From Hymenobacter sp. 5317J-9 (GTDB lineage Bacteria; Bacteroidota; Bacteroidia; Cytophagales; Hymenobacteraceae): 64,000 nucleotides of DNA. Each line of letters begins with the position of its first letter. The stretch's first letter is position 1. A program made the translations under genes and the position numbers. Below the pieces are notes generated by a model. That model was not told where the DNA came from, did not search any database, and was given only the letters and a program-made list of their open reading frames with translations. This document shows, piece after piece, positions 53,243-63,818 of the stretch. The stretch lies in assembly GCF_022921075.1 (NCBI RefSeq), contig NZ_CP095050.1, positions 4,154,001-4,218,000 on the forward strand, in the 5' to 3' direction.

Positions 53243-53878
53243 CTAGTGCGCGGCCACCGGCTCGGCCAGTTCGCGCAGGCTGGCTTCGAGGCGGTCAAGG
53301 TGCTGGCCGTAGAGACGCTGCAGGTAACGCTTCGTCAAGCTGGCCACGGGTAGGTACAGCAGCGCGGGCAATACCACCACCAGGCCCAGCACCAGTGCCA
53401 GGCCAAAGCCGGACGTCAGCCCGATTTCGCGCTTCGAGGTCGATACCACCATCAGCAAATTCAGCAGCCCGCCCACCGGCAGCATGGCCAGCGTGAAGCG
53501 GTAGTAGAAGCGGATGAGGGCCCGCAGGCCACTGTCGAGGCGCAGCAGGTGGGCACGCAGGTCGCCGGCCGGGTCGTCCATGCGGAGCAACAGGTGCAAC
53601 TTTCGGAACAGGTACACGATGCACACGGCCCCAATGGCGGCTAGTACCCCACCGGCTACCCGCAGCCAAAGCACCTGCGCCAGCCCAGCCAAGGCCAGCG
53701 CCCCCGCAAGTATCACGAAGTTTGCCCATAGCTCCCACCGGGCGCTCCGGCGCAGCTTGGCAATGATGCCATCGGATTGCTGGGCCAACAGGCGCGTCAG
53801 GGCCGCTGCATCGAGCGGGGCGGGCACATCAGCCGCGGGCTGCTGCCACTGGCAGCGGAGTTCATCGAGTTCTAGCAT
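53243..53878 (-). CDS. Four-helix membrane protein, probable partner of the ECF sigma factor
   Basis: The 211-residue protein has a soluble N-terminus (MLELDELRCQWQQPAADVPA), then four predicted transmembrane helices: WELWANFVILAGALALAGLA, VAGGVLAAIGAVCIVYLF, FTLAMLPVGGLLNLLMVV and SGFGLALVLGLVVVLPALLY, and a helical C-terminus. I do not recognise a named family. Its start overlaps the end of the sigma gene by 7 nt, the arrangement typical of sigma/anti-sigma pairs. A zinc-finger HxxxCxxC motif is absent, so it is not a classical ZAS anti-sigma factor. Confidence 0.65.
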   Translation of the reverse strand: MLELDELRCQWQQPAADVPAPLDAAALTRLLAQQSDGIIAKLRRSARWELWANFVILAGALALAGLAQVLWLRVAGGVLAAIGAVCIVYLFRKLHLLLRMDDPAGDLRAHLLRLDSGLRALIRFYYRFTLAMLPVGGLLNLLMVVSTSKREIGLTSGFGLALVLGLVVVLPALLYLPVASLTKRYLQRLYGQHLDRLEASLRELAEPVAAH

Positions 53879-54387
53879 CGGGCGGCGGGGACTAAAAGGG
53901 CGCGGAGTTTTTCCTGCACGCGGTGCATTTTCACGCGCACGTTGTTTTGGGTAATGCCCAGAATGTCGGCCATTTCCTCATAGGGCCGGTCTTCGAGGTA
54001 CAAGAGGATGAAAGCCTTGTCGACTTCCGACAGCCGGCCTATGGCCTGGTACAGCTGGGCGCGGTCGTCGGCGTCGAAGCCCGTTTCCGGGGCTTGGGCC
54101 ACGGCCAGCGCCTCGGCGTCCAGTTCCGTGGGGGCCGGGCGGCGGGTGCGCTGGCGCAGGTTCGAGATGGCCACGTTCAGCGCAATGCGGTAGAGCCAGG
54201 TGCTGAGCTTGGCGTTGGGCTGCGGCACGTAGCGCGGCCACGCCCGCCACAGCTGCAGCACCATCTCCTGGAACAGGTCCTGCCGGTCGTCGGCGTCCTG
54301 ACAGTAGAGGCGGGCCACGCGCCGCAGCAACGGCTGGTACTCGTGCAGCGCAGCAACAAAATCAGCAGACGGAGTGGCGGAGGCCAT
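53872..54387 (-). CDS. ECF RNA polymerase sigma factor
   Basis: The 171-residue sigma-70 family protein starts at ATG 54387, MASATPSADFVAALHEYQPL. Region 2 contains ARLYCQDADDRQDLFQEMVL and LWRAWPRYVPQPNAKLSTWL with YRIALNVAISNLR. Region 4 is LSEVDKAFILLYLEDRPYEE then MADILGITQNNVRVKMHRVQ. It probably directs transcription of a stress or envelope regulon controlled by the membrane protein encoded next to it. A longer in-frame start at 54429 is less likely. Confidence 0.93.
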   Translation of the reverse strand: MASATPSADFVAALHEYQPLLRRVARLYCQDADDRQDLFQEMVLQLWRAWPRYVPQPNAKLSTWLYRIALNVAISNLRQRTRRPAPTELDAEALAVAQAPETGFDADDRAQLYQAIGRLSEVDKAFILLYLEDRPYEEMADILGITQNNVRVKMHRVQEKLRALLVPAARC

Positions 54388-54496
54388 GCGGTGGGTGAGA
54401 GTTTCGGGAAGTGAATCGCATGGCTGCAAAAGTCATTACAACTGCCGCGAAAATTTCCGCAAGACCCGCTATTAATTCGTCCTGCTGAAGGACAAA

Positions 54497-54535
54497 CAAA
54501 AAGCCCCGTCCGACCACAGGTCAGACGGGGCTTTT
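54497..54535 (-). terminator. Rho-independent terminator after dnaJ
   Basis: The stem AAGCCCCGTC/GACGGGGCTT, extended inward by GACC/GGTC with one mismatch, is flanked by A and T runs; it ends dnaJ transcription (minus strand). Confidence 0.88.
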
Positions 54536-54554
54536 CAATCACTAGCCTTCGGGC

Positions 54555-55694
54555 TTACTGGAAGTACTCCTTCACCTTCTCGAAGAAGCCTTTCTCGTTC
54601 TTGCCGGGGTGGGGCGTGAAGTTGTCCGATTCGCGCAGCTTCTCCAGCAGCTCGCGCTCCTGGCTGCTCACGTTTTTGGGCGTCCACACGTTCAGGTGGA
54701 TGAGCTGGTCGCCGCGGCCGTAGCCGTTGATGTCCTTGATGCCCTTGCCGCGCAGGCGCAGGATTTTGCCGGGCTGGGTGCCGGGGTCCACCTTGATTTT
54801 CACCTTGCCCTCGATGGTGGGCACTTCCAAGTTGGCGCCCAGGGCGGCATCCACGAACGAGATGTACTGCTCGAACATGATGTTGTTGCCGTCGCGCTTC
54901 AGGAACTCGTGCGGCTCCTCCTCAATCTGAATGAGCAGGTCGCCGGGCACGCCGCCACGCTCGGGGAAGTTGCCTTTGCCGTTCATGCTCAGCTGCATGT
55001 CGTTGGCCACGCCGGCGGGAATGTTGATGGGAATCACTTCCTCGTGCAGCTGGCGGCCTTCGCCTTTGCACACGTCGCAGGTGGCCACAATGGTTTTGCC
55101 CTCGCCGTTGCAGGTGGGGCAGGTGCTGCTGCTCACCATCTGGCCCAGCATGGTGTTCACCACGCGCTTGGTTTGGCCCTGGCCCTGGCAGGTGGGGCAG
55201 GTTTTGAGGTCGGTGCCGTTTTTGGCGCCGGTGCCGCTGCAGGGCTGGCAGGCCACGTAGCGCTTCACCTTGATTTTCTTCTCAACGCCGTTGGCGATTT
55301 CCTCCAAATCCAGCTTCAGCTTGATGCGCAGGTTCGAGCCCTTTTTCTGGCGTCGGCCGCCCTGGCGCCCGCCCCCGAAGAAACCCTCGAAGCCTCCGCC
55401 GCCACCGAAGATGTCGCCGAACTGCGAGAAGATGTCCTCCATGTTCTGCGGACCGCCGCCGTTGCCGCCCATGCCCTGGTGGCCGTACCGGTCGTAGCGC
55501 GCCCGCTTGTTGGCGTCGCTGAGTACCTCGTAGGCCTCGGCGGCTTCCTTGAATTTGTCTTCGGCCGTCGGGTCGTCGGGGTTTTTATCGGGGTGGTACT
55601 TGATGGCCATCTTGCGGTAGGCCGACTTGATAACGTCGCCTTCCGCATTTTTGGCGATGCCTAATACCTCATAATAATCGCGCTTCGTAGCCAT
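54555..55694 (-). CDS. dnaJ: Chaperone DnaJ
   Basis: DnaJ is the Hsp40 co-chaperone that stimulates DnaK. The 379-residue protein has the J domain (about 1-70) with the HPD motif in IKYHPDKNPDD, a Gly/Phe-rich linker (FGGGGGFEGFFGGGRQ), and four zinc-binding motifs CQPCSGTG, CPTCQGQG, CPTCNGEG and CDVCKGEG (about 150-215). The C-terminal substrate-binding domain is complete. grpE is the preceding gene, 144 bp upstream, with a palindromic element between them; dnaK is not in the window. Confidence 0.97.
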   Translation of the reverse strand: MATKRDYYEVLGIAKNAEGDVIKSAYRKMAIKYHPDKNPDDPTAEDKFKEAAEAYEVLSDANKRARYDRYGHQGMGGNGGGPQNMEDIFSQFGDIFGGGGGFEGFFGGGRQGGRRQKKGSNLRIKLKLDLEEIANGVEKKIKVKRYVACQPCSGTGAKNGTDLKTCPTCQGQGQTKRVVNTMLGQMVSSSTCPTCNGEGKTIVATCDVCKGEGRQLHEEVIPINIPAGVANDMQLSMNGKGNFPERGGVPGDLLIQIEEEPHEFLKRDGNNIMFEQYISFVDAALGANLEVPTIEGKVKIKVDPGTQPGKILRLRGKGIKDINGYGRGDQLIHLNVWTPKNVSSQERELLEKLRESDNFTPHPGKNEKGFFEKVKEYFQ

Positions 55695-55710
55695 CTGCGT
55701 GGTTGTATCT

Positions 55711-55806
55711 GGCCGTCATGCTGAGCGAAGTCGAAGCAGCTCTACTGCAGTAGTAATTATTTACTCTCGCGGTAGAGCTGCTTCGACTTCGCTCAGCATG
55801 ACGGCC
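55711..55806. repeat. Palindromic element, copy 8, between grpE and dnaJ
   Basis: A 96-bp element with nearly perfect arms: left GGCCGTCATGCTGAGCGAAG then TCGAAGCAGCTCTAC, right its complement ending CATGACGGCC. Here GCGAAGTCG and AGCAGC replace the usual inner bases and both arms carry matching changes. Confidence 0.95.
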
Positions 55807-55838
55807 TTTATTTATTGTTCTAAATCCAAACCCTAAAA

Positions 55839-56417
55839 TTACTGACCCAGCACCACTTTGGCGTGGCGAATTACTTTGTCACCCAAATAGTAGCCCTGCT
55901 CCACCACGTCCACGATTTTCCCTTTCAGGTCGTCGCTGGGCGCGGGAATCTGGGTAATGGCCTCGTGCAGCTCGGCATCGAAGTCGCCGCCCTTGGCTTC
56001 CATGGCGGTCAAACCCTTTTGCTGGAGCGTTTTGTTCAACTTATTCTGAATGATGTCGATGCTTTCGCGCACGGCGTTGGCGTCTTCGGTGGCGGCGGTG
56101 GCGTTGCGGGCGCGCTCGAAGTCGTCGAGCACGGGCAGCAGGGCCGTCATCAGCTCCTGATTGGCGGTTTTGAAAAGCTCAATCCGCTCCTTGGTGGTGC
56201 GGCGCTTGTAGTTCTCAAACTCGGCGGCCAGGCGCAGGTACTTGTCCTTGAGGTCGGCCAGTTCGGCGTCGGTGCGGGTGCCTTCGGGCGCAGGGGCGCC
56301 GGTGGCCGTCATGTTGGGGTCGGTGGTTTCGCCGTCGGCGTCGGCCATTTCGCCAGCTACGTGGTTGGGGTCGGCGGTCAGGTTGTCGTCCTGCGGCAGG
56401 GTGGTTTCGTCAGCCAT
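55839..56417 (-). CDS. grpE: Nucleotide exchange factor GrpE
   Basis: GrpE releases ADP from DnaK. The ATG at 56417 gives 192 residues with an acidic disordered N-terminus (about 1-60). A long coiled-coil follows (DLKDKYLRLAAEFENYKRRT, then KERIELFKTANQELMTALLP) and the C-terminal beta domain has the family signature in HEAITQIPAPSDDLKGKIVD and VEQGYYLGDKVIRHAKVVLG. A GTG start at 56450 would add 11 residues (KNPFRRIFPQ) and cannot be excluded. It is co-oriented with dnaJ. Confidence 0.95.
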   Translation of the reverse strand: MADETTLPQDDNLTADPNHVAGEMADADGETTDPNMTATGAPAPEGTRTDAELADLKDKYLRLAAEFENYKRRTTKERIELFKTANQELMTALLPVLDDFERARNATAATEDANAVRESIDIIQNKLNKTLQQKGLTAMEAKGGDFDAELHEAITQIPAPSDDLKGKIVDVVEQGYYLGDKVIRHAKVVLGQ

Positions 56418-56527
56418 TTGCGGAAATATTCGTCGGAAGGGGTTTTTCACGGGGTTAGCCGGTTAGTCAGGGAGCGGGCGCAAGGAGTGGGCCAAAGGGG
56501 CGCAGGCTGCCATAGTGGCATTGGCAT

Positions 56528-57034
56528 ATGCTGGCAACTTTTACTAATCTTTACGGAATGAAGTACTACTGGGCAGGTTTATTAGCGGTGATGCTGGGCA
56601 TCCTGTTTCTCGGTCTGAATACAAATACTAACTCTTCCGATGCTTTAGGGCTTCTGGCCTTCGCACTCATTTTTGCGGCTATTCCTTTTACTATTTATAA
56701 AACATTTCCAACCAGCCGCTTCGCTGTAATTATTGCTCTTGCATCTCCACTAATCCTTGGCCTAGCTTGGGGTAACTGGGCAACTTATATCCGAAACCGC
56801 CAGCTTGACTCAAGAGGCGTCATGACGAAAGGTGTCGTAATCGCAGCATGGAAGCTGAGAACCAAAAACGGTGGCCAACAGAAACTCTTCAAAGCCACAT
56901 TTCAAGCAGCTTCCGAAGCGCATGAAACTGCTTCAATAAATAATTTTAATGATTTCCAAAAAGGTGACTCGATTGTATTTCAGTACATTCCGACAGACCC
57001 AAACACTTACCGAATCATTGGCTTGAGGGAATAA
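56528..57034 (+). CDS. AT-rich membrane protein with DUF3592-like domain
   Basis: The 168-residue protein has three predicted transmembrane helices in its first half (YYWAGLLAVMLGILFLGL, LGLLAFALIFAAIPFTIY, FAVIIALASPLILGLAWG). The soluble C-terminal domain reads GVMTKGVVIAAWKLRTKNGG, then FQKGDSIVFQYIPTDPNTYR, like DUF3592 proteins, whose role is unknown. An in-frame ATG at 56558 (MKYYWAGLL) may be the true start. The gene is clearly AT-richer than its neighbours, lies against the flow of grpE and obg, and borders the decayed obg fragment, so it looks like an insertion. Confidence 0.65.
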   Translation: MLATFTNLYGMKYYWAGLLAVMLGILFLGLNTNTNSSDALGLLAFALIFAAIPFTIYKTFPTSRFAVIIALASPLILGLAWGNWATYIRNRQLDSRGVMTKGVVIAAWKLRTKNGGQQKLFKATFQAASEAHETASINNFNDFQKGDSIVFQYIPTDPNTYRIIGLRE

Positions 57035-57035
57035 T

Positions 57036-57122
57036 CTACTGGTGTAACGCCTTCCAAATCCTGTTTTCTAGCGGCTGACTGTTCTTATTCGTGAGGCCAG
57101 GAATGAAGACGGAAGGCACATA
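57036..57122 (-). pseudogene. Decayed partial duplicate of the obg 3' region
   Basis: Positions 57048-57120 align without gaps to 57236-57308 inside obg (constant offset 188, about 57 of 73 bases identical). Read on the minus strand in the matching frame it gives VPSVFIPGLTNKNSQPLENR then IWKALHQ-stop, against VPSIFISSLTNKNIVPLKDM then IWKALEE in Obg. The fragment is out of frame with the end of obg and has no start. It is therefore a remnant of a segmental duplication or an old recombination next to the AT-rich gene at 56528-57034. Confidence 0.85.
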
Positions 57123-57151
57123 TGCTAGAAGTGCCTGCTAACCCTAATGCA

Positions 57152-58216
57152 TTAGGAAGGCCATTCCTCGTCGCCCTCCTCTTCGCCAAGGCCCTGGCGT
57201 TTGGTTGGCGCAGCGTCGCGGCGGGTTTCTTCCAGCGCCTTCCAAATCATGTCCTTCAGCGGCACGATGTTTTTATTCGTAAGGCTGGAAATGAAGATGG
57301 ACGGCACATCATCCGGGAGCGTGGCGCGGATTTCGGCCTCTAGCTCCTCGTCAATCATGTCGGACTTGGTGATGGCCAGCAGGCGCTTCTTATCCAGCAG
57401 CTCGGGGTTGAACTGCTCCAGCTCGCCCACCAGCACGTCGTATTCGGCGTTGATGTCGGGTGAGTCGCAGCTTATCATAAAGAGCAGCATGGAGTTGCGC
57501 TCGATGTGGCGCAGGAAGCGCGTGCCCAGGCCCTTGCCCTCGGCCGCGCCCTCGATGATGCCGGGAATGTCGGCCATCACGAAGGATTTGTAGTCGCGGT
57601 AGGCCACCACGCCCAGATTGGGCACCAGGGTGGTGAAGGCGTAGTCGGCAATCTTGGGCTTGGCCGCGCTCACCACCGAGAGTAGCGTGCTCTTGCCCGC
57701 GTTGGGGAAGCCCACGAGGCCCACGTCGGCCAGCAGCTTCAGTTCCAGGATGATGGTGGCTTCCACGGCGGGCTCGCCGGGTTGGGCGTACTCCGGCGCC
57801 TGATTCACGGAGTTCTTGAAATGGTCGTTGCCCCAGCCGCCGCGCCCGCCGGGCACCAGAATGGCGCGCTGGCCGTGCTCCGTGATTTCGAGGACCACCT
57901 CGCCGGTGTCGGCGTCGCGGGCCACCGTGCCCAAGGGCACTTGCAGCACTATGTCCTCGCCCTGTGCGCCGGTGCGCAGGTTCTCGCCCCCGCCCTCGCC
58001 GTCTTTGGCAAACACGTGCTTCTGGTACTGCAAGTGCAGCAGCGTCCAGAGCTGCGAATTGCCTTCGAGGTAGATGTGGCCGCCGCGGCCGCCGTCGCCG
58101 CCGTCAGGGCCGCCGTTGGGCAGGCCCTTGGCCCGGAAGTAGTGGCGCGAGCCCGCGCCGCCTTTGCCCGAGCGACAGATGAGTTTGACGTAGTCGATGA
58201 AGTTGTTGGAAGCCAC
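57152..58216 (-). CDS. obg: Ribosome-associated GTPase Obg/CgtA
   Basis: Obg is an essential GTPase in late 50S ribosome assembly and stress control. The GTG start at 58216 gives MASNNFIDYVKLICRSGKGG. The Gly-rich Obg fold (about 1-160) has NGGPDGGDGGRGGHIYLEG and PGGRGGWGNDHFKNSVNQAP. The G domain has G1 GFPNAGKSTLLS, G3 ADIPGIIEGAAEGKGLG, G4 AITKSDM and G5 ISSLTN. The acidic tail ends GDEEWPS. The order hpt-adk-obg on one strand is usual in Bacteroidota. Confidence 0.96.
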   Translation of the reverse strand: MASNNFIDYVKLICRSGKGGAGSRHYFRAKGLPNGGPDGGDGGRGGHIYLEGNSQLWTLLHLQYQKHVFAKDGEGGGENLRTGAQGEDIVLQVPLGTVARDADTGEVVLEITEHGQRAILVPGGRGGWGNDHFKNSVNQAPEYAQPGEPAVEATIILELKLLADVGLVGFPNAGKSTLLSVVSAAKPKIADYAFTTLVPNLGVVAYRDYKSFVMADIPGIIEGAAEGKGLGTRFLRHIERNSMLLFMISCDSPDINAEYDVLVGELEQFNPELLDKKRLLAITKSDMIDEELEAEIRATLPDDVPSIFISSLTNKNIVPLKDMIWKALEETRRDAAPTKRQGLGEEEGDEEWPS

Positions 58217-58243
58217 GAGGATTGGGGATTTGATGTAAAAGAA

Positions 58244-58348
58244 CTGTCATCCTGAGCGCAGCGAAGGACCTTAGCACCGCCGAACGATTTGCAGTAACGC
58301 TAAACCGGGCAAGCGTGCTAAGGTCCTTCGCTGCGCTCAGGATGACAG
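58244..58348. repeat. Palindromic element, copy 9, between adk and obg
   Basis: A 105-bp element with almost perfect arms: CTGTCATCCTGAGCGCAGCG then AAGGACCTTAGCA, and the complement ending GGATGACAG. The outer core is CATCCTGAG rather than CATGCTGAG and the inner core GGACCTTAGCA rather than CATCTCTACC, both compensated in the other arm, so it is a sub-family. Confidence 0.95.
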
Positions 58349-58367
58349 CCGTATTGGTGGCGTAAAG

Positions 58368-58994
58368 TTACGCCTTTACTTCGTTGGTGGCGGCGGCCGG
58401 CGATTCGGGCACGGCGGGCTTGTGCTGGTCGATGATGGCGCAAATCTGGCCAAAAATGCTCTCAATGGCGCCGATGCCGTTCAGGGAATGGAATTTCTTT
58501 TGGGCGGCGTAGTAGCCGGCCACTTGGGCGGTTTCGGTGTTGTACACCGTCACGCGGCGACGGATTTTGCTTTCGTCCTGGTCGTCGGGGCGGCCGCTGG
58601 TTTTGCCGCGCTCCAGCAGGCGGGTCACCAGTTCTTCCTCGGCCACTTCCAGCGCAATCATGCAATTGATGCCGCTGTCGTGCTGCTGCATCAGCTGGTC
58701 GAGGCGTTCGGCCTGGGGCACGGTGCGCGGAAACCCGTCGAAGATGAAGCCGCCGGCGGTGGCCTTGTGGGCTTGCAGCGCCGAGTCAATCATGCCGATG
58801 ACCACCTCATCGGGCACCAGCAGCCCCTCATCCATCAGCTTTTTGGCCTGCAGGCCGAGCTCCGTGCCCTGGGCAATCTGGGCGCGCAGCAAATCGCCGG
58901 TGCTCAGGTGCACAAGGTTGTACTTGGTGATGAGTTTCTGGCTTTGGGTTCCTTTGCCGGCACCGGGAGGGCCAAACAGCACAATATTCAGCAT
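58368..58994 (-). CDS. adk: Adenylate kinase
   Basis: The 208-residue enzyme interconverts AMP, ADP and ATP. The P-loop is MLNIVLFGPPGAGKGTQSQK; the AMP-binding part is LVHLSTGDLLRAQIAQGTEL and FIFDGFPRTVPQAERLD. The LID region is of the short, non-zinc type (LLERGKTSGRPDDQDESKIR). The C-terminal Ala/Pro-rich tail (KPAVPESPAAATNEVKA) is an extension. It lies 151 bp upstream of obg, with a palindromic element in the gap, and 78 bp downstream of hpt. Confidence 0.96.
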   Translation of the reverse strand: MLNIVLFGPPGAGKGTQSQKLITKYNLVHLSTGDLLRAQIAQGTELGLQAKKLMDEGLLVPDEVVIGMIDSALQAHKATAGGFIFDGFPRTVPQAERLDQLMQQHDSGINCMIALEVAEEELVTRLLERGKTSGRPDDQDESKIRRRVTVYNTETAQVAGYYAAQKKFHSLNGIGAIESIFGQICAIIDQHKPAVPESPAAATNEVKA

Positions 58995-59072
58995 GTGGGT
59001 AATGAAGCGTTTTCGCTAAGGGAAGGGTGAGGTGGTTTGGGCAAGTTAATCAATCGGCGCCAAAAGCGTGGG

Positions 59073-59612
59073 CTATACGGCCACGTACACATCGGGCAGG
59101 TTGCGGCCCAGGCCGTCGTAATCCAGCCCGTAGCCCACCACAAAATCGTTGGGAATCTCGCGCGCCACGTACCGTACGGTAAGTTCGTGCCGCAGGCTGG
59201 CGGGCTTGAAAAAAAGCGCCGCGATTTCGACCGATGCCGGGCCTTTGGTCAGCAGCGTGGGCAGCAGGTGGTGCATGGTAGTGCCCGTGTCCACAATGTC
59301 TTCCACGATAATCAGGTCGCGGCCTTGCACCTCCTCGCGCAGGCCCAGAATTTCCTGCACCAGGCCGCTGCTTTCGGTGCCCTCGTAGGAAGTCACCCGG
59401 ATGAAGACGATTTCACACTCGCCGGTGTATTTCTTGAGTAGGTCGGATGCAAACATGAACCCGCCCGTGAGCACCACCACGAACAGGGGCTGCCGGTCGG
59501 CGTACTCGGCACTGAGGCGGGCCGCCAGCTCCGTCACGGCCTCATCCAGTTGAGCCGCCGACAGGTAGGGGCGGAAAGCTTTGTTGTGGATGGTAATCTG
59601 GGAGGAGCCCAT
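59073..59612 (-). CDS. hpt: Hypoxanthine phosphoribosyltransferase
   Basis: Hpt makes IMP or GMP from hypoxanthine or guanine and PRPP in purine salvage. I choose ATG 59612 (MGSSQITIHNKAFRPYLSAA), because a longer in-frame start at 59660 would lie upstream of the promoter box at 59640. The 179-residue protein has the PRPP-binding loop LIIVEDIVDTGTTMHHLLPT, VVVLTGGFMFASDLLKKY and DFVVGYGLDYDG (Asp-rich base-binding end). It heads the hpt-adk-obg set. Confidence 0.93.
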   Translation of the reverse strand: MGSSQITIHNKAFRPYLSAAQLDEAVTELAARLSAEYADRQPLFVVVLTGGFMFASDLLKKYTGECEIVFIRVTSYEGTESSGLVQEILGLREEVQGRDLIIVEDIVDTGTTMHHLLPTLLTKGPASVEIAALFFKPASLRHELTVRYVAREIPNDFVVGYGLDYDGLGRNLPDVYVAV

Positions 59613-59639
59613 GCGGCGCGTGAAGTACTGATGAGGCAA

Positions 59640-59647
59640 CAAAGCTA
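59640..59647 (-). promoter_or_regulatory. Perfect -7 box of hpt
   Basis: Minus-strand TAGCTTTG matches TAnnTTTG exactly, 27 nt before the ATG at 59612. Confidence 0.55.
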
Positions 59648-59771
59648 CTATCGGAACCACGGATTGGCGCGGCTTTATGGGAGCTCACGGATTTTGTGGA
59701 CGTTACGACCCTGTTTTTTCAGCCATGCAGCATCCGGCTCCTTTATTACGCATCCGTTCAATAATGCCCAA

Positions 59772-59807
59772 AAGCAAGCAAAGCCGCTCCTGGGAGCGGC
59801 CTTGCTT
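59772..59807 (-). terminator. Hairpin terminator of the membrane pyrophosphatase gene
   Basis: The stem GCCGCTCC/GGAGCGGC is extended by AAGCAAG/CTTGCTT across a bulge; on the minus strand it is followed by TTTT. It lies 52 bp past the pyrophosphatase stop codon. Confidence 0.75.
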
Positions 59808-59858
59808 GTATTCATCATCCATAAAATCCGCAGAAGCCCTGCGAACCCGTGGCTTCGG

Positions 59859-62099
<2,241 letters not shown>

Positions 62100-62154
62100 A
62101 AACGGCGAAAAAGGGTGATGGTGAAGAATGAATGTTGTTGGGTAGGGATACGAG

Positions 62155-62162
62155 CAAAGGTA
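62155..62162 (-). promoter_or_regulatory. Perfect -7 box of the membrane pyrophosphatase gene
   Basis: Minus-strand TACCTTTG matches TAnnTTTG exactly, 55 nt before the ATG at 62099. No TTG lies at 19-21 bp. The rest of the gap 62163-62327 is GC-rich with short palindromes (CCTGCATGCAGG at about 62247) and no gene. Confidence 0.6.
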
Positions 62163-62327
62163 TATGGCCGCCTTTACAATTCCTGCATCAAAACCCGCTA
62201 ACGCCTTAGCATTCTGGCAATGTCGCGGCTGCCCGCTACCACGCCCTGCATGCAGGCGGCGGGCGCTACCGGGCGCCCGTCATCGTTCACTTCCCTTTTT
62301 CGCCTTCGTTTTGTAGTTCCTGACAGC

Positions 62328-63809
62328 TTACGCCGACACAGGCGCTTGAGTGCCGCCTTGGGTTCGGCGAGTTAGCCACGCCCCCACTGCCAGCGCAATG
62401 CTCAGCAAGAGCCACGGCCGCACCGGTACCGTGTAGCGGGCCTGAATGGCAAAGGGCAGGTGAATGAGCCCGAAATACACCACCAGCGCCAGCGACAGCC
62501 GCCAGGTTGGCGCGCACGCCATCCGGCGCCGGCTCAGCAGCACCCACCCGATGCTGGCCACGGCCAGCAGGAAGGTGAAGCCGCTCACGAGCGTGGGGTA
62601 TAGCACCTTAATTTTGGCCACGGGGCTGGTGGCCGCGCGCCAGGCCGGGCGTTGCACACCCGTTACCCACAGGCGTACCAACGTGTAGAGGCGCGTTTTG
62701 AAGTAGTAGCCGGGCTCCCGCAGAATGTCGGCCACGTTGGCCTTCATCAGCAGTTGCTCGCGCTTGATGGTGTAAGCCGAACTATAGGTGGGAAACAGAA
62801 AGCCGTAGTCGGGCCAGGCCGGCGGGGTGTAGTGATACATCTGGGCGGCGTAGCGGCGGTCCAAGTCGGTGAAGAGTGGCTTGGTTTGGGCATCGATGAC
62901 GTCCCATTCGTGGTTGAAGGCGGCAATGTGGTCCTTCACGGCAGCGGTATCGGTGAAGGACACCACTTCGTCGCCCATCTGGTTGCCCCAGTAGCGGCCT
63001 TCGTGGTAGCCGGGCATGCGCAGGGCCCAGAAGCCAATCTGCATCACCCCCGCGCCGCCCTCCAGCGAAGTCGTCTTGAACACGCCGTGGTGCCGCAGGT
63101 TCCACAAGCCGTACGGCAGCATGGTGGCCCCAAAAACGAGCAGCAACGCCGCGGCATGCATCCAGGAAAAGCCCTGGCGCCGCGTTTGCCAGTAATCAAG
63201 CATCAACTGAATGAGCGGCACGAACACAAACACCGGCCGCAGCTGGAACACCATGCCAGCCACCAGCGCCAGCGTCAGGGTGCGCTTCCAGGATGGCGCC
63301 CACGTGATGGCCACCACGCCGTAGAAGGCAATCAGAAACGCCACCAGCACTTCGGGGTAGATGTAGGCCGCCAGGTAGGCCAGTTGGATGTTGGGCAGCA
63401 GCAGCAACAGAAACAGGTTGCGCACCAGCCATGTGTTATTGGCGCCTTCGCAGTGCTTTATCAGCCGCAGCACGAGGGCGATGGTGCCGATGTAGAGCCC
63501 GGTCTGGAACAGCCGGATGCCGGTTTCGTGCAGGCCAATGCTTTTCAGCAGCAGCAAAAACACCGGGTAGCCGGGGTTGCGGAAAGTATCCGGAAGGTAA
63601 TCGGGCAGAAAATACCACGCCGAATACCGCCCGTGCAGCATGCCCTCGGCCAGCCCCATGTAGGAGCTGCGGTCATCGGGAGTAATGGCGTGGAGCGAAG
63701 CCACGGCCAGCACCACGGTAACGAGCAGGTTGAGCCCCGCCAGCACCCGAAACAAACGAGCGCTGGACAGCCATGCCATCCAACGCTCTGTCTTGTAAAC
63801 TATACCCAT
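62328..63809 (-). CDS. Polytopic membrane glycosyltransferase (GT-C, ArnT/GT39-like)
   Basis: The 493-residue protein has about eleven predicted helices. Its first external loop reads ITPDDRSSYMGLAEGMLHGR then YSAWYFLPDYLPDTFRNPGYPV, with the acidic DD motif and RNPGYP pattern of ArnT/PMT-like transferases, which use polyprenyl-phosphate sugars. It is likely to decorate lipid A, glycans or proteins in the envelope. The gene begins 9 bp downstream of a GT2 dolichyl-phosphate-mannosyltransferase-like gene, which would provide the lipid-linked sugar, so the two form an operon. Confidence 0.8.
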   Translation of the reverse strand: MGIVYKTERWMAWLSSARLFRVLAGLNLLVTVVLAVASLHAITPDDRSSYMGLAEGMLHGRYSAWYFLPDYLPDTFRNPGYPVFLLLLKSIGLHETGIRLFQTGLYIGTIALVLRLIKHCEGANNTWLVRNLFLLLLLPNIQLAYLAAYIYPEVLVAFLIAFYGVVAITWAPSWKRTLTLALVAGMVFQLRPVFVFVPLIQLMLDYWQTRRQGFSWMHAAALLLVFGATMLPYGLWNLRHHGVFKTTSLEGGAGVMQIGFWALRMPGYHEGRYWGNQMGDEVVSFTDTAAVKDHIAAFNHEWDVIDAQTKPLFTDLDRRYAAQMYHYTPPAWPDYGFLFPTYSSAYTIKREQLLMKANVADILREPGYYFKTRLYTLVRLWVTGVQRPAWRAATSPVAKIKVLYPTLVSGFTFLLAVASIGWVLLSRRRMACAPTWRLSLALVVYFGLIHLPFAIQARYTVPVRPWLLLSIALAVGAWLTRRTQGGTQAPVSA

Positions 63810-63818
63810 TTGCTGGTT

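Noticed and set aside
62160..62327. A tRNA or small RNA gene in the gap upstream of hppA
   Set aside because: Short GC-rich palindromes are present, but no cloverleaf or conserved tRNA elements could be built.
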